From assembly GCA_001724265.1 (NCBI GenBank), contig MEDY01000457.1, positions 1 through 20,422 on the forward strand: a DNA stretch of 20,422 nucleotides, written 5' to 3'. Every line of letters starts with the position of its first letter. Positions within the stretch are counted from its first letter, which is position 1. The notes under the pieces are model-generated. The model worked only from the letters and a program-made list of their open reading frames with translations. It did no database searches and was not told where the DNA came from. Position numbers and translations under genes: made by a program. This stretch comes from Rhizaria sp. SCN 62-66 (lineage: Eukaryota > Rhizaria, unplaced). Of the stretch, positions 20,401 to 20,422 are shown one piece after another.

Positions 20401-20418
20401 GGGGCGGGTATATAAAGG
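20401..20418 (+). promoter_or_regulatory. GC box plus TATA box of a gene starting beyond the window
   Basis: GGGGCGGG (20401-20408) is immediately followed by TATATAAAGG (20409-20418). This is the clearest core-promoter-like sequence in the window and reads left to right. Transcription would start roughly 25-30 bases beyond the TATA element, outside the window. It would make the next gene divergent from the coiled-coil gene. Confidence 0.55.
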
Positions 20419-20422
20419 TGGC

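Noticed and set aside
1-20422. CRISPR array, prophage, integron or transposase gene
   Set aside because: The window is eukaryotic with spliced genes; no regularly spaced repeats and no transposase or integrase motifs were seen.

Overview
This is a stretch of nuclear DNA from a eukaryote, most likely a free-living, probably flagellated protist or alga; I cannot fix the taxon. Coding exons are very GC-rich and full of Ala, Ser and Gly runs. Introns and intergenic DNA are much more AT-rich. I placed nine introns of 142-275 bases. All lie between codons (phase 0), and most begin with GTACG. An NME7 homologue, a protein tied to axonemes and the gamma-tubulin ring in other eukaryotes, hints at cilia or at least a conserved microtubule-organising system.

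Layout, left to right: (1) the 3' part of an alpha/beta-hydrolase gene (+), running in from the left edge; (2) PDCD5/TFAR19 (-, two exons); (3) NME7-type nucleoside diphosphate kinase with a DM10 domain (+, two exons); (4) a large insulysin-type M16 metallopeptidase (-, two exons, about 1,723 residues); (5) about 2.4 kb of AT-richer DNA holding a decayed, possibly histone-fold-like, coding remnant, short direct repeats and a weak inverted repeat; (6) a four-exon B-box zinc-finger/coiled-coil protein with an unrecognised C-terminal region (+); (7) a four-exon Ala-rich coiled-coil protein whose frame is interrupted by one TAG codon (-); (8) a GC-box/TATA promoter-like sequence at the right edge pointing out of the window. 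Intact genes alternate in strand, giving convergent pairs 1/2, 3/4 and 6/7 and divergent promoter regions between 2/3 and 4/6 and probably between 7 and the next gene.

The genes do not form an obvious pathway. PDCD5 (chaperonin/apoptosis-related), NME7 (microtubule organisation), an insulysin peptidase, a B-box protein and a coiled-coil scaffold look like ordinary neighbours in a eukaryotic genome. The points most worth a second look are the in-frame TAG in the coiled-coil gene, the non-canonical and uniform splice donor with uniform intron phase, the loss of the catalytic histidine in the first NDK domain of NME7, the His-for-Ser nucleophile elbow in the hydrolase, and the unusual architecture and base composition of the B-box gene. 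I saw no convincing RNA gene, transposon coding region or CRISPR array.
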